A stretch of 64,000 nt of DNA, from assembly GCF_030412785.1 (NCBI RefSeq), contig NZ_CP125295.1, positions 3,782,001 through 3,846,000 on the forward strand, given 5' to 3'. The stretch comes from Paraburkholderia sabiae (GTDB lineage: Bacteria; Pseudomonadota; Gammaproteobacteria; Burkholderiales; Burkholderiaceae). Position numbers and translations under genes: made by a program. The notes under the pieces were generated by a model that made no database searches, had not been told where the DNA came from, and was given only the letters and a program-made list of their open reading frames with translations. Shown one piece after another: positions 36,798-45,223 of the stretch (position 1 is its first letter; each line of letters opens with the position of its first letter).

Positions 36798-37667
36798 TCA
36801 AGACATACTCAAAACCTGCTCCCGCATCCAACTAGCAAAAGCCTGCACATGCTCGAGCCCAGCATGCCGCGCAGCGATATCAAGCCAATACCCGTAGGGA
36901 CCACTAACCTCGATATCAGACATAGGCGCAAGGCTGCCTTCAGCCAATTCCTCAACAATCATATTCCGATCAACGATCGCCAGCCCAACACCCTTGCGCG
37001 CAGCATGAATAGCCTGCTCGAGTGTCGAAAACTCGATCCCGTTCTCGCTATACCGCGCAGGCAAGCCAGCCTTATCGAGCCAATCCGGCCAAAGATTCAA
37101 CCGCGCATCGTTGTGCAGCACATGCAGCGCGGGCAGCGTCTCCAGCAACTTGTCGAGCGCCTCGCCGCCGAACCGCGGCGAACCAACCAGCGTATGACGC
37201 TCGATCATCAGCAGCTCGGAATGCGCATCGGGCAACGCGTCGCGGCCGAAACGGATGTTGCAGTGACAATCGTCGGTGGGTCCAGTGCGCACGGACAGCT
37301 CGACGTCCGGCAACTCGACGGCCAGCGAGCCGAGCCGCGGCGAAAACCATTGCGTCGCAAAAGTAGGCGGCACGGATAGCACAAGGCGTCGGCGGCCCTT
37401 CGCCGTCGTGACCTGGCGCGTGCCGCGTTCGAGCGTATCGAAGGCTTCCGACACGCACGGCAAAAGCTGCTGACCAGCCTTCGTCAGCCGGATGCCCTTG
37501 TGATCGCGCTCGAAAAGCTTCGCGCCAAGCGACTCTTCGAGAATCTTGATCTGCCGGCTGACGGCGCCCTGCGTCACGCACAGCGCTACGGCCGCGCGGT
37601 TGAAACTCATGTGCCGTGCCGTCTCTTCGAAAAAGCGCAACGCGATCAGCGAGGGCAAACGCCGCAT
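36798..37667 (-). CDS. LysR-family transcriptional regulator, GcvA-like
   Basis: 289 residues from ATG 37667, with AAGGAAGA a few bases upstream on its strand; the frame is open further upstream without a site. The N-terminal winged HTH (LIALRFFEETARHMSFNRAA, LCVTQGAVSRQIKILEE) is followed by the effector-binding domain (about 90-289) of the GcvA type (FATQWFSPRLGSLAVELPDV). Divergent from the Pat-like acetyltransferase gene, which is therefore a candidate target. The repeat element ends six bases after its stop. Effector unknown. Confidence 0.92.
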   Translation of the reverse strand: MRRLPSLIALRFFEETARHMSFNRAAVALCVTQGAVSRQIKILEESLGAKLFERDHKGIRLTKAGQQLLPCVSEAFDTLERGTRQVTTAKGRRRLVLSVPPTFATQWFSPRLGSLAVELPDVELSVRTGPTDDCHCNIRFGRDALPDAHSELLMIERHTLVGSPRFGGEALDKLLETLPALHVLHNDARLNLWPDWLDKAGLPARYSENGIEFSTLEQAIHAARKGVGLAIVDRNMIVEELAEGSLAPMSDIEVSGPYGYWLDIAARHAGLEHVQAFASWMREQVLSMS

Positions 37668-38025
37668 AAATCTTCCTTCAGTCTCATCTTCTTCTCTGAC
37701 TCGCCGGCAGTAGATGGCCGGCGGGCATGCTCCCCGTGCATTCGACATGCGGCACGCCATCGCGTCGCCCGTCGCGCCGCGGCGGGAAGCGGCGCCGCGA
37801 GCTGTGCGGCGATTCTACATGCTGCGCCAGACGCGGCGTGCGCTGGCCGCGGAAACCATGCGCTAACATCGGATGGAAAGCGGCAGCGGGGACTGGCCTA
37901 TCGCATGCATGAGACCGACATCGCGGCGTCTTCGCGCATCGCCTATCCTGATGACTGATGAAACCGCGCGCGCCCGATGCGCCCAGATGCCCGGCGCGCG
38001 CACTCACCTCATTCGCGGAGCGCCC

Positions 38026-40449
38026 GTGACCGTACGCAATCTCGACGCGTTGTTTCGCCCGAAATCCGTCGCCGTGATCGGCGCCTCGGACCGCCCCGGC
38101 AGCACGGGCGCGATGGTCTGGAAGCGGCTGATCGAAGGCGGCTTCGACGGCCCCGTGTGGGCCGTCAATCCGAAGTACGACATGCTCGACGGCCACTCGT
38201 GCGTCGGCAATGCGGGCGATCTGCCCGACGCGCCCACGGTCGCGATCGTCTGCACGCCATCGTCGACGTGGCCCGGTATCGTCCACACGCTCGGCGGACG
38301 CGGCACGCGGGCGGCGATCATCGTCGGCGAAGTGCGCGGCGAGGAAGGCCGCGCCGACGTGCGTCATATGCTCGCCGCCGCGCGTCCGCATCTGTTGCGG
38401 ATCGTCGGGCCGGGCAGCCTCGGCATCGTGACGCCCGCGCTCAAGGCGCATCTCGGCGCGCCGTCCGTGACGGTGCGGCCGGGCGGCGTCGCGTGGGTGT
38501 CGCAGTCGAACGCGCTGACGAACGCGGTGCTCGGCTGGGCGCACGCGCGCGGCCTCGGTTTTTCGCACGCGCTCGCGCTCGGCGACGAAGCCGACGTCGA
38601 TGCCGGCGACGTGCTCGACTATCTGGCAAGCGATCCCGCCACGCGCGCGATCCTGCTCGAAGTGGATTCGGTGAAGGCGGCGCGCAAGTTCATGTCGGCG
38701 GCGCGGGCGGCGGCGCGCAACAAGCCGGTGCTGGCGCTCCGCTCGGGCCGCAGCGATCCCGACGACGCGCTCTACACGGCCGCTTTCCGCCGCGCGGGCA
38801 TGGTGCGCGTCGATGCGCTCGACGATCTGCTCGACGAAATCGAAACGCTCGGCGTGGGCCGCGTTGCAGCGGGCGCGACGGCGACGCTGATCACGAGCGA
38901 CCGCGGCGTCGCGACGCTCGCCACCGACGCCTTCAAGGCGGCCGGCGACACGCTCGCGCCATGCCCATCGGGCGCCGTCGATGCGCTCGCGCAGGCGCTG
39001 CCGCGTGCCAGACCGGGCAATCCGCTGCTGCTCGGCAGCGACGCGCGCGCCGAGCATTTCGGCACGGCGCTCAAGGTGCTCGCCGACCAGCGTTCGACGG
39101 GCACGGCTTTCGTCGTGCACGCGTCGACGCACAGCGCGCCCGTCGAAGAAGTCGCGCAGGCGCTGATCGCGAATCAGCGCTACGCGTATCGCGGACTGCT
39201 CGCGTGCTTTTTCGGCGGCGTGAAGCGTGAAACGCGGGACGCCTTGCACGAACACGGCATTCCCGTCCACACGACGCCGCAGCGGCTCGCGCGCGCGTTC
39301 GAGCGTCTGGTCGAATATCGCCTCGTGCGCGAACTGCTGATGCAGACGCCCGAAGGCCAGCCCGCGCGCGTGCCCGAAGCGATCGATGCCGCGCAGGCGC
39401 AGGCGTGCGCGGCGCTGTCGTCGGGCGTGACGGAACTCGAAGGCGACGACGCGGCGCGGCTGCTCGCGCACTTCGGCCTTCGCACCATTCCCGACGTTGC
39501 GCGCGAACAAGCCGTCGTCGATATCTCAGTCGAACTGCGCGACGACGACAACTTCGGCCCGGTGTTCCGCTTCACCGCGCCGCCCGAGCACGACGAAGCG
39601 CGGCCGATGTGCGTGTTCGGCCTGCCTCCGCTGAATCCCGTGTTGTCGCGCGACATCCTGTCGAACTCCGCGTATTTCCGCGCGGTCGCGCCCGAGCCTG
39701 TGCTGGGCGCGTTCACGGCGATCTCGCAGGCGGTGTCGGAGATACGCGAGATCGTGTCGCTGAAACTCGCGTTGCGCGTGATGAAGAACGGCGCGGCGAT
39801 CGTCGCGCCGCGTTTGCGGCTGTCGGCGAGCCGCACGCGCTTCGCGATCATGCCGTATCCGCGGCGCTACGAAGAAACGCTCGACTGGCGCGGTCAGCGC
39901 ATCACGGTGCGGCCGATTCGTCCCGAAGACGAGGCAGCGCATCGCGAGTTCGTCGAATCGATGACGCCCGACGATTTACGTCTGCGCTTTTTCGGTGCGG
40001 TCGGCAGCTTCGACCATTCGCAACTCGCGCGCATGACGCAGATCGACTACGACCGCGAGATGGCGCTGATCGCGACGACGCGGAACGACGACGGCTCGAT
40101 ACGCACGCTCGGCGTGGTGCGCGCCGTCGCGGACCCGGACAACGAAACGGCCGAATTCGCGATGGCCGTGCGTTCGGATCAGAAGGGAAGAGGCTTGGGG
40201 CGGCTGTTGATGGAGCGCATCATCGCGTACGCGCGGGCGCGCGGCACGCACTGGATCGTCGGCGAGGCGTTGCGCGAAAACTCCGCGATGATCGGCCTCG
40301 CGACGGCCGTTGGTTTCACGACGGCGCGCACCGAGGATCCGGGCGTCGTCGGCTTCAGAATGGCGCTCGAACAGCCGGACGACGCCAAACAAAAAGGCGG
40401 CGCACCGGGGTTCGGCGCGTCGCCTGCATGTTCTCCGAACACGCGCTAG
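38026..40449 (+). CDS. Pat-like protein: ADP-forming acyl-CoA synthetase-type domains fused to a GNAT acetyltransferase
   Basis: 807 residues from GTG 38026 (GGAG five bases upstream); in-frame ATGs at 37951 and earlier are possible. Order: CoA-binding Rossmann domain (LFRPKSVAVIGASDRPGSTG), succinyl-CoA-synthetase-like domains (to about 440), a shortened ATP-grasp region (about 465-610), then GNAT (about 640-790) with the acetyl-CoA loop RSDQKGRGLGRLL. This is the layout of protein lysine acetyltransferase Pat, which acetylates enzymes such as acetyl-CoA synthetase and is allosterically tuned by acetyl-CoA; the ligase half is normally inactive. It is shorter than Salmonella Pat. The divergent LysR gene may regulate it. 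Its last codons overlap a terminator for the opposing gene. Confidence 0.88.
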   Translation: MTVRNLDALFRPKSVAVIGASDRPGSTGAMVWKRLIEGGFDGPVWAVNPKYDMLDGHSCVGNAGDLPDAPTVAIVCTPSSTWPGIVHTLGGRGTRAAIIVGEVRGEEGRADVRHMLAAARPHLLRIVGPGSLGIVTPALKAHLGAPSVTVRPGGVAWVSQSNALTNAVLGWAHARGLGFSHALALGDEADVDAGDVLDYLASDPATRAILLEVDSVKAARKFMSAARAAARNKPVLALRSGRSDPDDALYTAAFRRAGMVRVDALDDLLDEIETLGVGRVAAGATATLITSDRGVATLATDAFKAAGDTLAPCPSGAVDALAQALPRARPGNPLLLGSDARAEHFGTALKVLADQRSTGTAFVVHASTHSAPVEEVAQALIANQRYAYRGLLACFFGGVKRETRDALHEHGIPVHTTPQRLARAFERLVEYRLVRELLMQTPEGQPARVPEAIDAAQAQACAALSSGVTELEGDDAARLLAHFGLRTIPDVAREQAVVDISVELRDDDNFGPVFRFTAPPEHDEARPMCVFGLPPLNPVLSRDILSNSAYFRAVAPEPVLGAFTAISQAVSEIREIVSLKLALRVMKNGAAIVAPRLRLSASRTRFAIMPYPRRYEETLDWRGQRITVRPIRPEDEAAHREFVESMTPDDLRLRFFGAVGSFDHSQLARMTQIDYDREMALIATTRNDDGSIRTLGVVRAVADPDNETAEFAMAVRSDQKGRGLGRLLMERIIAYARARGTHWIVGEALRENSAMIGLATAVGFTTARTEDPGVVGFRMALEQPDDAKQKGGAPGFGASPACSPNTR
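40391..40424 (-). terminator. Terminator for the 40480 gene embedded in the end of the Pat-like gene
   Basis: On the minus strand a stem of about 11 bp (GGCGACGCGCC with GGTGCGCCGCC; one mismatch and one G-U) is followed by TTTTTG. It lies inside the final codons of the opposing pat-like gene, so both functions share the same bases. Confidence 0.6.
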
Positions 40450-40479
40450 ATCGCGCGCTCGATGTTCGGGTGAATGCGC

Positions 40480-41022
40480 TCAGGCCGCGAGTTTTGTCGA
40501 GGCCGCGTCCACCTGCTCGCGCGAGACAGCCAGTTCGTCGAGCCATTCGGGCGCATACGTTGCGCCCGTTTCGCGTTCGAGACGCGCGATCGTCGCGGCG
40601 CAGCGCATGGCGTCCTTGGGCGTCGCGATGAACGACTTCACCGATTGACCTGCCGTGAACGCTTCGAAGAGCGGCACGCGCACTTCGTCGGGCAGCGCAC
40701 GGGTCCATTGATACGGCTTGCCGTTGAACGTCACGGTCGGCGGAAGCACGCGTTCTTTTTTCGCGGCGGGAATCAGGCCGAAGTTACGCGCGGCGTCACC
40801 GATCTGATCGGCGGAAAAGAGTTCGTCGGGCGTGATGTCGAACTGGGCGATGAAGGTTTCGATCTGCTTCATCGCGGCGGCGCGGTCATCGCGTTTTTGC
40901 TGCGCGCGCGAGACGATTTCGCGGAGTTCGTCGGCTTCTTCGCTGGTGATGGTGAAGTTCGCCTGCTTTTGCTGGAGGTCGGAGAAACGGTGGAATTCGG
41001 AGTCGGAGAGGAGTTTTGCCAT
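40480..41022 (-). CDS. Hypothetical cytoplasmic protein (180 aa)
   Basis: Start ATG at 41022 (MAKLLSDSEFHRFSDLQQKQ). The frame remains open to 41163 but that part lies in the dispersed repeat and should not be included. The first 60 residues are a charged helix, probably coiled coil; the middle ITPDELFSADQIG recalls the linker of H-NS-like proteins; the second half (PPTVTFNGKPYQWTRALPDE, then RVPLFEAFTAGQSVKSFIAT) does not match the H-NS DNA-binding motif. No signal or membrane segment. Convergent with the Pat-like gene (30-bp gap). Family not recognised; a nucleoid-protein relative is only a suggestion. Confidence 0.75.
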   Translation of the reverse strand: MAKLLSDSEFHRFSDLQQKQANFTITSEEADELREIVSRAQQKRDDRAAAMKQIETFIAQFDITPDELFSADQIGDAARNFGLIPAAKKERVLPPTVTFNGKPYQWTRALPDEVRVPLFEAFTAGQSVKSFIATPKDAMRCAATIARLERETGATYAPEWLDELAVSREQVDAASTKLAA

Positions 41023-41085
41023 ATCGATTGCGCGTGGGCGCAAAGTGCTTTTTTGCGAGGGGCCGTATTTTAGCCTATGGTTTTT

Positions 41086-41554
41086 GTCTGCGACGCAGTC
41101 GCCATGCTTTGGGTTTTGGTTTTCGCTGGCATCCTTTGAGCTGTCGCGCAGCGACGCCAACACTCCGTAGAAAGCCCGCAGTCAGGCGCGCGCGGCGCGA
41201 AAGATGACATCCACTTGCGGCACATTCGGTCGGCCTGTTTTTTGTGCGTTTGCCGCCGGTCTGATTGCGGCGGCATGTGCTCCAGACTGTGTGTGGGTTT
41301 TTCGCGCCGTGCGCGGTTGACTGCGGGCTTTCTACAGAGTGCGGACGTCGCTGCGCAATAGCTCAAAGAACACATGCCGTAGCGGTATCCTGGCAGGCAC
41401 CGGAGGTTTGAAGCGGCTTTCTTTTGCCTACTTTTCTTTGCCGCTGCAAAGAAAAGTAGGTGCCGCCCCGCGCAGGGGCAACGCTAGCAAACCAAAACGA
41501 ACACGCGGATGCCAGCGCAGCAAAAAACCCAAACAGGCGACTAGCGTCGCAGAC
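41086..41554. repeat. Inverted-repeat intergenic element, copy 2 (469 bp, left arm shortened)
   Basis: Left end GTCTGCGACGCAGTCGC (41086-41102, one base shorter than in copy 1), right end as in copy 1 (41537-41554). The centre with GCCCGCAGTCAGGCGCGC and GGCACATTCGGTCGGC and the whole right arm, including the 14-bp hairpin at 41427-41460, are conserved. The left arm lacks the matching hairpin block. It lies between the start of the 40480 gene and the stop of the FAH-family gene (seven bases away). Confidence 0.9.
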
Positions 41555-41561
41555 AAAAAAC

Positions 41562-42410
41562 TCAATCCGCCGAATAAGTCTTCTGCGTCTGCTCCCCAAG
41601 CCCCTCAATTCCTAAACGCACTGTCTGCCCAGACTTCAAATACACAGCCTCGGGCTTCACGCCCATCCCAACCCCTGGCGGCGTGCCGGTAGAAATCACA
41701 TCCCCCGGCTGCAAGCTCATACACTGCGACAGATAAGAAACCAGCTTGGCAACGCCAAACACCATGGTCTTGGTGCTGCCGTTCTGATACCGATGCCCAT
41801 CCACCTCGAGCCACATCTTCAGGTTCTGGACATCGGCCACTTCGTCGCGAGTAACGACCCACGGCCCGATCGGCCCGAACGTATCGAAGCCCTTGCCCTT
41901 GTCCCACTGACCCGCTCGCTCGATCTGCCATTCGCGTTCGGACACGTCGTTGATCACGCAATAGCCCGCGACGTAATCGAGCGCATTAGCCTCGTCGACG
42001 TACTTCGCTTCCTTGCCGATCACCACGCCCAGTTCCACTTCCCAGTCGGTCTTCTTCGAACCGCGCGGAATTTCAATGCCGTCGTTCGGACCGACGATCG
42101 CGCTCGTCCACTTGTTGAACACGACTGGCTCGGTCGGCACGGGCAGATTCGATTCAGCGGCATGGTCCGCGTAATTCAGACCGATACACACGAACTTGCC
42201 GATCTTGCCGACGCACGGCCCGATACGCGGATTGCCTTCGACCACCGGCAGCGACGCCGGATCGAGCGCACGCAGCTTCGCGAGCGACGCGTCCGACAAC
42301 GCGCTGCCGTCGATATCGGCGACCACGTTCGACAGATCGCGAATCTTGCCTTGCGCATCCAGCAAGCCCGGCTTTTCCTGGCCCTTCGGTCCATAACGAA
42401 GCAGTTTCAT
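41562..42410 (-). CDS. Fumarylacetoacetate hydrolase family protein, probable 2,4-diketo-3-deoxy-L-fuconate hydrolase
   Basis: 282 residues. FAH fold: an N-terminal cap (KLLRYGPKGQEKPGLLDAQG) then the catalytic domain with metal ligands in DWEVELGVVIGKEAKYVDE and the TGTPPGVGMG loop. It should hydrolyse a C-C bond in a beta-diketo acid, here giving pyruvate plus L-lactate as the last step of oxidative L-fucose breakdown (function from context). ATG 42410 has AGGAAAC upstream. Last gene of the nine-gene operon, 57 bp after the SDR gene; the stop is followed by a T tract and the repeat element. Annotated elsewhere often as ureidoglycolate lyase, a family-level name. Confidence 0.88.
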   Translation of the reverse strand: MKLLRYGPKGQEKPGLLDAQGKIRDLSNVVADIDGSALSDASLAKLRALDPASLPVVEGNPRIGPCVGKIGKFVCIGLNYADHAAESNLPVPTEPVVFNKWTSAIVGPNDGIEIPRGSKKTDWEVELGVVIGKEAKYVDEANALDYVAGYCVINDVSEREWQIERAGQWDKGKGFDTFGPIGPWVVTRDEVADVQNLKMWLEVDGHRYQNGSTKTMVFGVAKLVSYLSQCMSLQPGDVISTGTPPGVGMGVKPEAVYLKSGQTVRLGIEGLGEQTQKTYSAD

Positions 42411-42467
42411 CGCTGCAGTTTCCTCTGTTCAGTGATTCCGTGGTTCATAAATGTCGATGCCGCGCGC

Positions 42468-43211
42468 TCAGTTCGACCAGCCGCCGTCGATCACATGCGC
42501 CTGGCCCGTCGTGAACGCCGACTCGTCGGACGCCAGATACAACGCCAGCGCCGCGATCTCCTCCGGCTTGCCGACGCGACCCATCGGCTGACGCGCGACG
42601 AACGCGGCATGCACCGCGTCGACCGTTGCGCCTTGCGCCTTCGCCTGTTCTGCAATGCGCTGTTCGAGCGAAGGCGAGTGTACCGTGCCAGGACAGATCG
42701 CGTTGCAGCGCACGCCGCGCGTCACGAAGTCCGCGGCGATGGCCTTGGTCAGACCGATGACAGCGGCTTTCGATGCACCATACACGAAGCGGTTCGGCAC
42801 GCCCTTCACGCTCGACGCCGCCGACGACATATTGATGATCGACCCGCCGCCCTTCTCCAGCATCGCGGGCAAGAACGCGCGGATCATCCGGTACATCGCC
42901 TTCGCGTTCAGATCGAAGGCGAAGTCCCAGTCCTCTTCGCTCGCTTCGAGAATCGAGCCCGCGTGCACATAGCCCGCGCAATTGAACAGCACGTCGATCG
43001 GGCCGAGTTCCTGCGCGAGCGCCTTGATCGCCGCGCCGTCGAGCACATCGAGCTTGCGCGCTTCGACGGGCTTGTCCTTGAGCGCGTCGATGCGAATGTC
43101 GGTCGCGATGACGCGCGCGCCTTCACGCGCGAAAAGCTCGGCTGTCGCAAGGCCGATGCCCTGTCCCGCTGCCGTGATCAGGGCCGTCTTCCCGGCCAGT
43201 CTTTGTACCAT
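42468..43211 (-). CDS. SDR oxidoreductase, probable 2-keto-3-deoxy-L-fuconate dehydrogenase
   Basis: 247 residues, classical short-chain dehydrogenase. Cofactor loop TAAGQGIG; the following acidic region ATDIRID indicates NAD preference; NCAG, the catalytic Ser in INMSSAAS, and YGASK with Tyr and Lys. It should oxidise the C4 hydroxyl of 2-keto-3-deoxy-L-fuconate to the diketo acid used by the adjacent FAH-family hydrolase. The function is inferred from operon content. ATG 43211 has GGGAG upstream. About 97 bp separate it from the lactonase gene. Confidence 0.88.
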   Translation of the reverse strand: MVQRLAGKTALITAAGQGIGLATAELFAREGARVIATDIRIDALKDKPVEARKLDVLDGAAIKALAQELGPIDVLFNCAGYVHAGSILEASEEDWDFAFDLNAKAMYRMIRAFLPAMLEKGGGSIINMSSAASSVKGVPNRFVYGASKAAVIGLTKAIAADFVTRGVRCNAICPGTVHSPSLEQRIAEQAKAQGATVDAVHAAFVARQPMGRVGKPEEIAALALYLASDESAFTTGQAHVIDGGWSN

Positions 43212-43308
43212 TTAAGGCTCCCATTGGATTGGCGTTTTGGTCATACCGGGTATTGCAACGGCTGCTCACCGGCGCGAACGTGGAAATCTCGATGCAATCA
43301 CAAACCGG

Positions 43309-44139
43309 TCACAGGCGATAGAACGCTGCCGCGTTGTCGCCGAATATCGCATCGCGCTCGCCATCGGCAAGCGACGACAGCAGCAGCGTCGCGATCGAAT
43401 GCCACAGCAGATAGTCGCCGTTCAGATTCAGCACAGGCCAGTCGCTGCCCCACATCAGGCGCTTCGGTCCGAACGCGGCGAGCAGATGATCGACATAAGG
43501 ACGCAGCGTCGCTTCCGTCCAGCCTTGCGCGGCCTCTGTCGCGAGCCCGGAGATCTTGCAGTGCACGTGCGGATGCTTCGCGAGCCGCGTGATGCCCTCG
43601 GCCCACGCATGCCAGCCCGCGCTGCCGTCGCGGATCGGCGGCTTCGCGCCGTGATCGATCACGATACGCAACTGCCGAAAGCGTTCGATGAACGTGTCGA
43701 GCGCATCGACGTGACGCGTGAAGATCAGCGCATCGAACGCGAGGTCGTGAGCGATCAATGCATCGACAGCGGGTTTGAGTACGGGATTTGCGATCCAGTC
43801 GTCGTCGGGCAGGTCTTGCAGCATCGGCCGAATACCCTTGAATTTCGGCTTCTGCGCGAGTTCTGCAATCAGTGTGGGGGCGTCGGGATCGAGCATCGGC
43901 ACCCAGCCGACGATGCCCGCAATCGAATCCTCATTGCTCGCGAGATCGAGCAGATAGCGCGTCTCGTCGACGGTCGGCGCGGCCTGCACGACGACTGTGC
44001 GCGACACGCCCGCGCGTTCGCGCAGCGGCGCCAGATCGTCGGGGCCAAACGTGCGATAGAGCGGCGCGAGTTCGGGCGTGAGCCAGCCGTAGTCGCCGCG
44101 CTCGGGGTTCCAGTAATGCTGGTGTGCGTCGATTTGCAT
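43309..44139 (-). CDS. Amidohydrolase (COG3618), probable L-fucono-1,5-lactonase
   Basis: 276 residues, amidohydrolase-fold TIM barrel. Starts MQIDAHQHYWNPERGDYGWL, with the HxH metal-type motif (His6, His8). Further landmarks are IRPMLQDLP, VIDHGAKPPIRDG and MWGSDWPVLN with the conserved Asp at the end of the last strand. COG3618 members hydrolyse sugar lactones, and Burkholderia members acting on L-fuconolactone are known. It would convert the lactone made by the adjacent aldo/keto reductase to L-fuconate. Only 15 bp separate the AKR stop from its start codon. Confidence 0.9.
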   Translation of the reverse strand: MQIDAHQHYWNPERGDYGWLTPELAPLYRTFGPDDLAPLRERAGVSRTVVVQAAPTVDETRYLLDLASNEDSIAGIVGWVPMLDPDAPTLIAELAQKPKFKGIRPMLQDLPDDDWIANPVLKPAVDALIAHDLAFDALIFTRHVDALDTFIERFRQLRIVIDHGAKPPIRDGSAGWHAWAEGITRLAKHPHVHCKISGLATEAAQGWTEATLRPYVDHLLAAFGPKRLMWGSDWPVLNLNGDYLLWHSIATLLLSSLADGERDAIFGDNAAAFYRL

Positions 44140-44154
44140 GATGTGTTCGAACCG

Positions 44155-45195
44155 CTAGTCCTTCGGCACAGGTGCGCGCGTATCGAGCAACCCTTTATCG
44201 CGCAGCGCGTGCCAGAGTTCGGCGGGAATGGGCTTGTCGAACGAAGCCACATTCTCGCGCAGTTCGGCCGCATTGCGCGCGCCCGTCAACACCGTGGCGA
44301 CAGCGGGATGCGCATAAGGAAACTGCAGCGCGGCCGCAGCAAGCGGCACGCCATGCACCTTGCACACGGCTTCGAGACGCGCGACGCGTTCAATGACTTC
44401 CTTCGGCGCCTCGCCATAGTTGAACTTCAGATCGCCTTCGACGCCGCGCGCGAGAATCCCCGAATTGAACGCACCGCCCAGCAGAATGCTGACGTTGCGC
44501 TTTTCGCATTCGGGCAGCAGGTCTTCGAGTGTGGCCTGTTCCAGCAGCGTGTAGCGGCCCGCGAGCAACGCACAGTCGATATCGAAGTCACGCATCGCAT
44601 CGAGAATCGCCGCGCCTTCGTTGACGCCGAGACCCACCGCTTTCACGACGCCTTGCGAACGCAGATCGTCGAGCGCGCGAAAGCCGCCGCCTTGCGTCAG
44701 TTGCTGCCAGTAGTGCGCGTTGCGCTCGCCATGCGTCGTCACACCGATGTCGTGCACGAGCAGGATGTCGATATCGATGATGCCCAGACGCTGCTGGCTG
44801 TCTTCGAACGAACGCAGGATACCGTCGTGCGTGTAGTCGTAAATTGCTTCGAAGGGCAGCGGGTTTTGCCAGCCTTCGCTGCCGTCATATGGGTTCTTGC
44901 GCGGCACGTAATGACGGCCCACTTTGGTCGACAGCACGAACTCGCTGCGCGGATAACGCCGCAGCGCATCGCCGAGACGATGCTCGGCCTTCGTGTGTCC
45001 ATAGTGCGGCGCCGTATCGAAGTAACGCACGCCCGTGTCCCACGCGGCCTGAACGGCGCCGAACGCTTCTTCGTCGGTCAGATCGCGATAGAGCCCGCCA
45101 AGCGGCGCGGTGCCGAGACCCAAACCCGTGACTTCGAGCGAGCGTCGTCCGATGCTGCGCCGCTTGCGCACGTTTGATCCTGCCGCATCCGTCAT
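44155..45195 (-). CDS. Aldo/keto reductase, probable L-fucose (D-threo-aldose) 1-dehydrogenase
   Basis: 346 residues from ATG 45195 (GGGGAGCGAGACG upstream). AKR tetrad: Asp60, Tyr65 (TAPHYGHTKAEHRLG), Lys91 and His138 (DILLVHDIG). The sequence type is that of D-threo-aldose / L-fucose 1-dehydrogenases, which oxidise the sugar to the lactone with NAD(P)+. First enzymatic step of the pathway encoded by this operon, following the importer and dehydratase genes. The frame is open beyond 45195 into the dehydratase end but without signals. Confidence 0.9.
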   Translation of the reverse strand: MTDAAGSNVRKRRSIGRRSLEVTGLGLGTAPLGGLYRDLTDEEAFGAVQAAWDTGVRYFDTAPHYGHTKAEHRLGDALRRYPRSEFVLSTKVGRHYVPRKNPYDGSEGWQNPLPFEAIYDYTHDGILRSFEDSQQRLGIIDIDILLVHDIGVTTHGERNAHYWQQLTQGGGFRALDDLRSQGVVKAVGLGVNEGAAILDAMRDFDIDCALLAGRYTLLEQATLEDLLPECEKRNVSILLGGAFNSGILARGVEGDLKFNYGEAPKEVIERVARLEAVCKVHGVPLAAAALQFPYAHPAVATVLTGARNAAELRENVASFDKPIPAELWHALRDKGLLDTRAPVPKD

Positions 45196-45223
45196 CGTCT
45201 CGCTCCCCTGTTCTTTGATCTGC

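Noticed and set aside
40480..41022. Naming the 180-residue protein an H-NS family member
   Set aside because: Only the helical N-terminus and ITPDELF linker recall H-NS. The DNA-binding signature seen in the 21835 gene is absent.
40480..41163. Longer version of the 180-residue hypothetical protein (start at 41163)
   Set aside because: The extra 47 residues are encoded within and beside the dispersed repeat. Translation from ATG 41022 gives a coherent helical protein.
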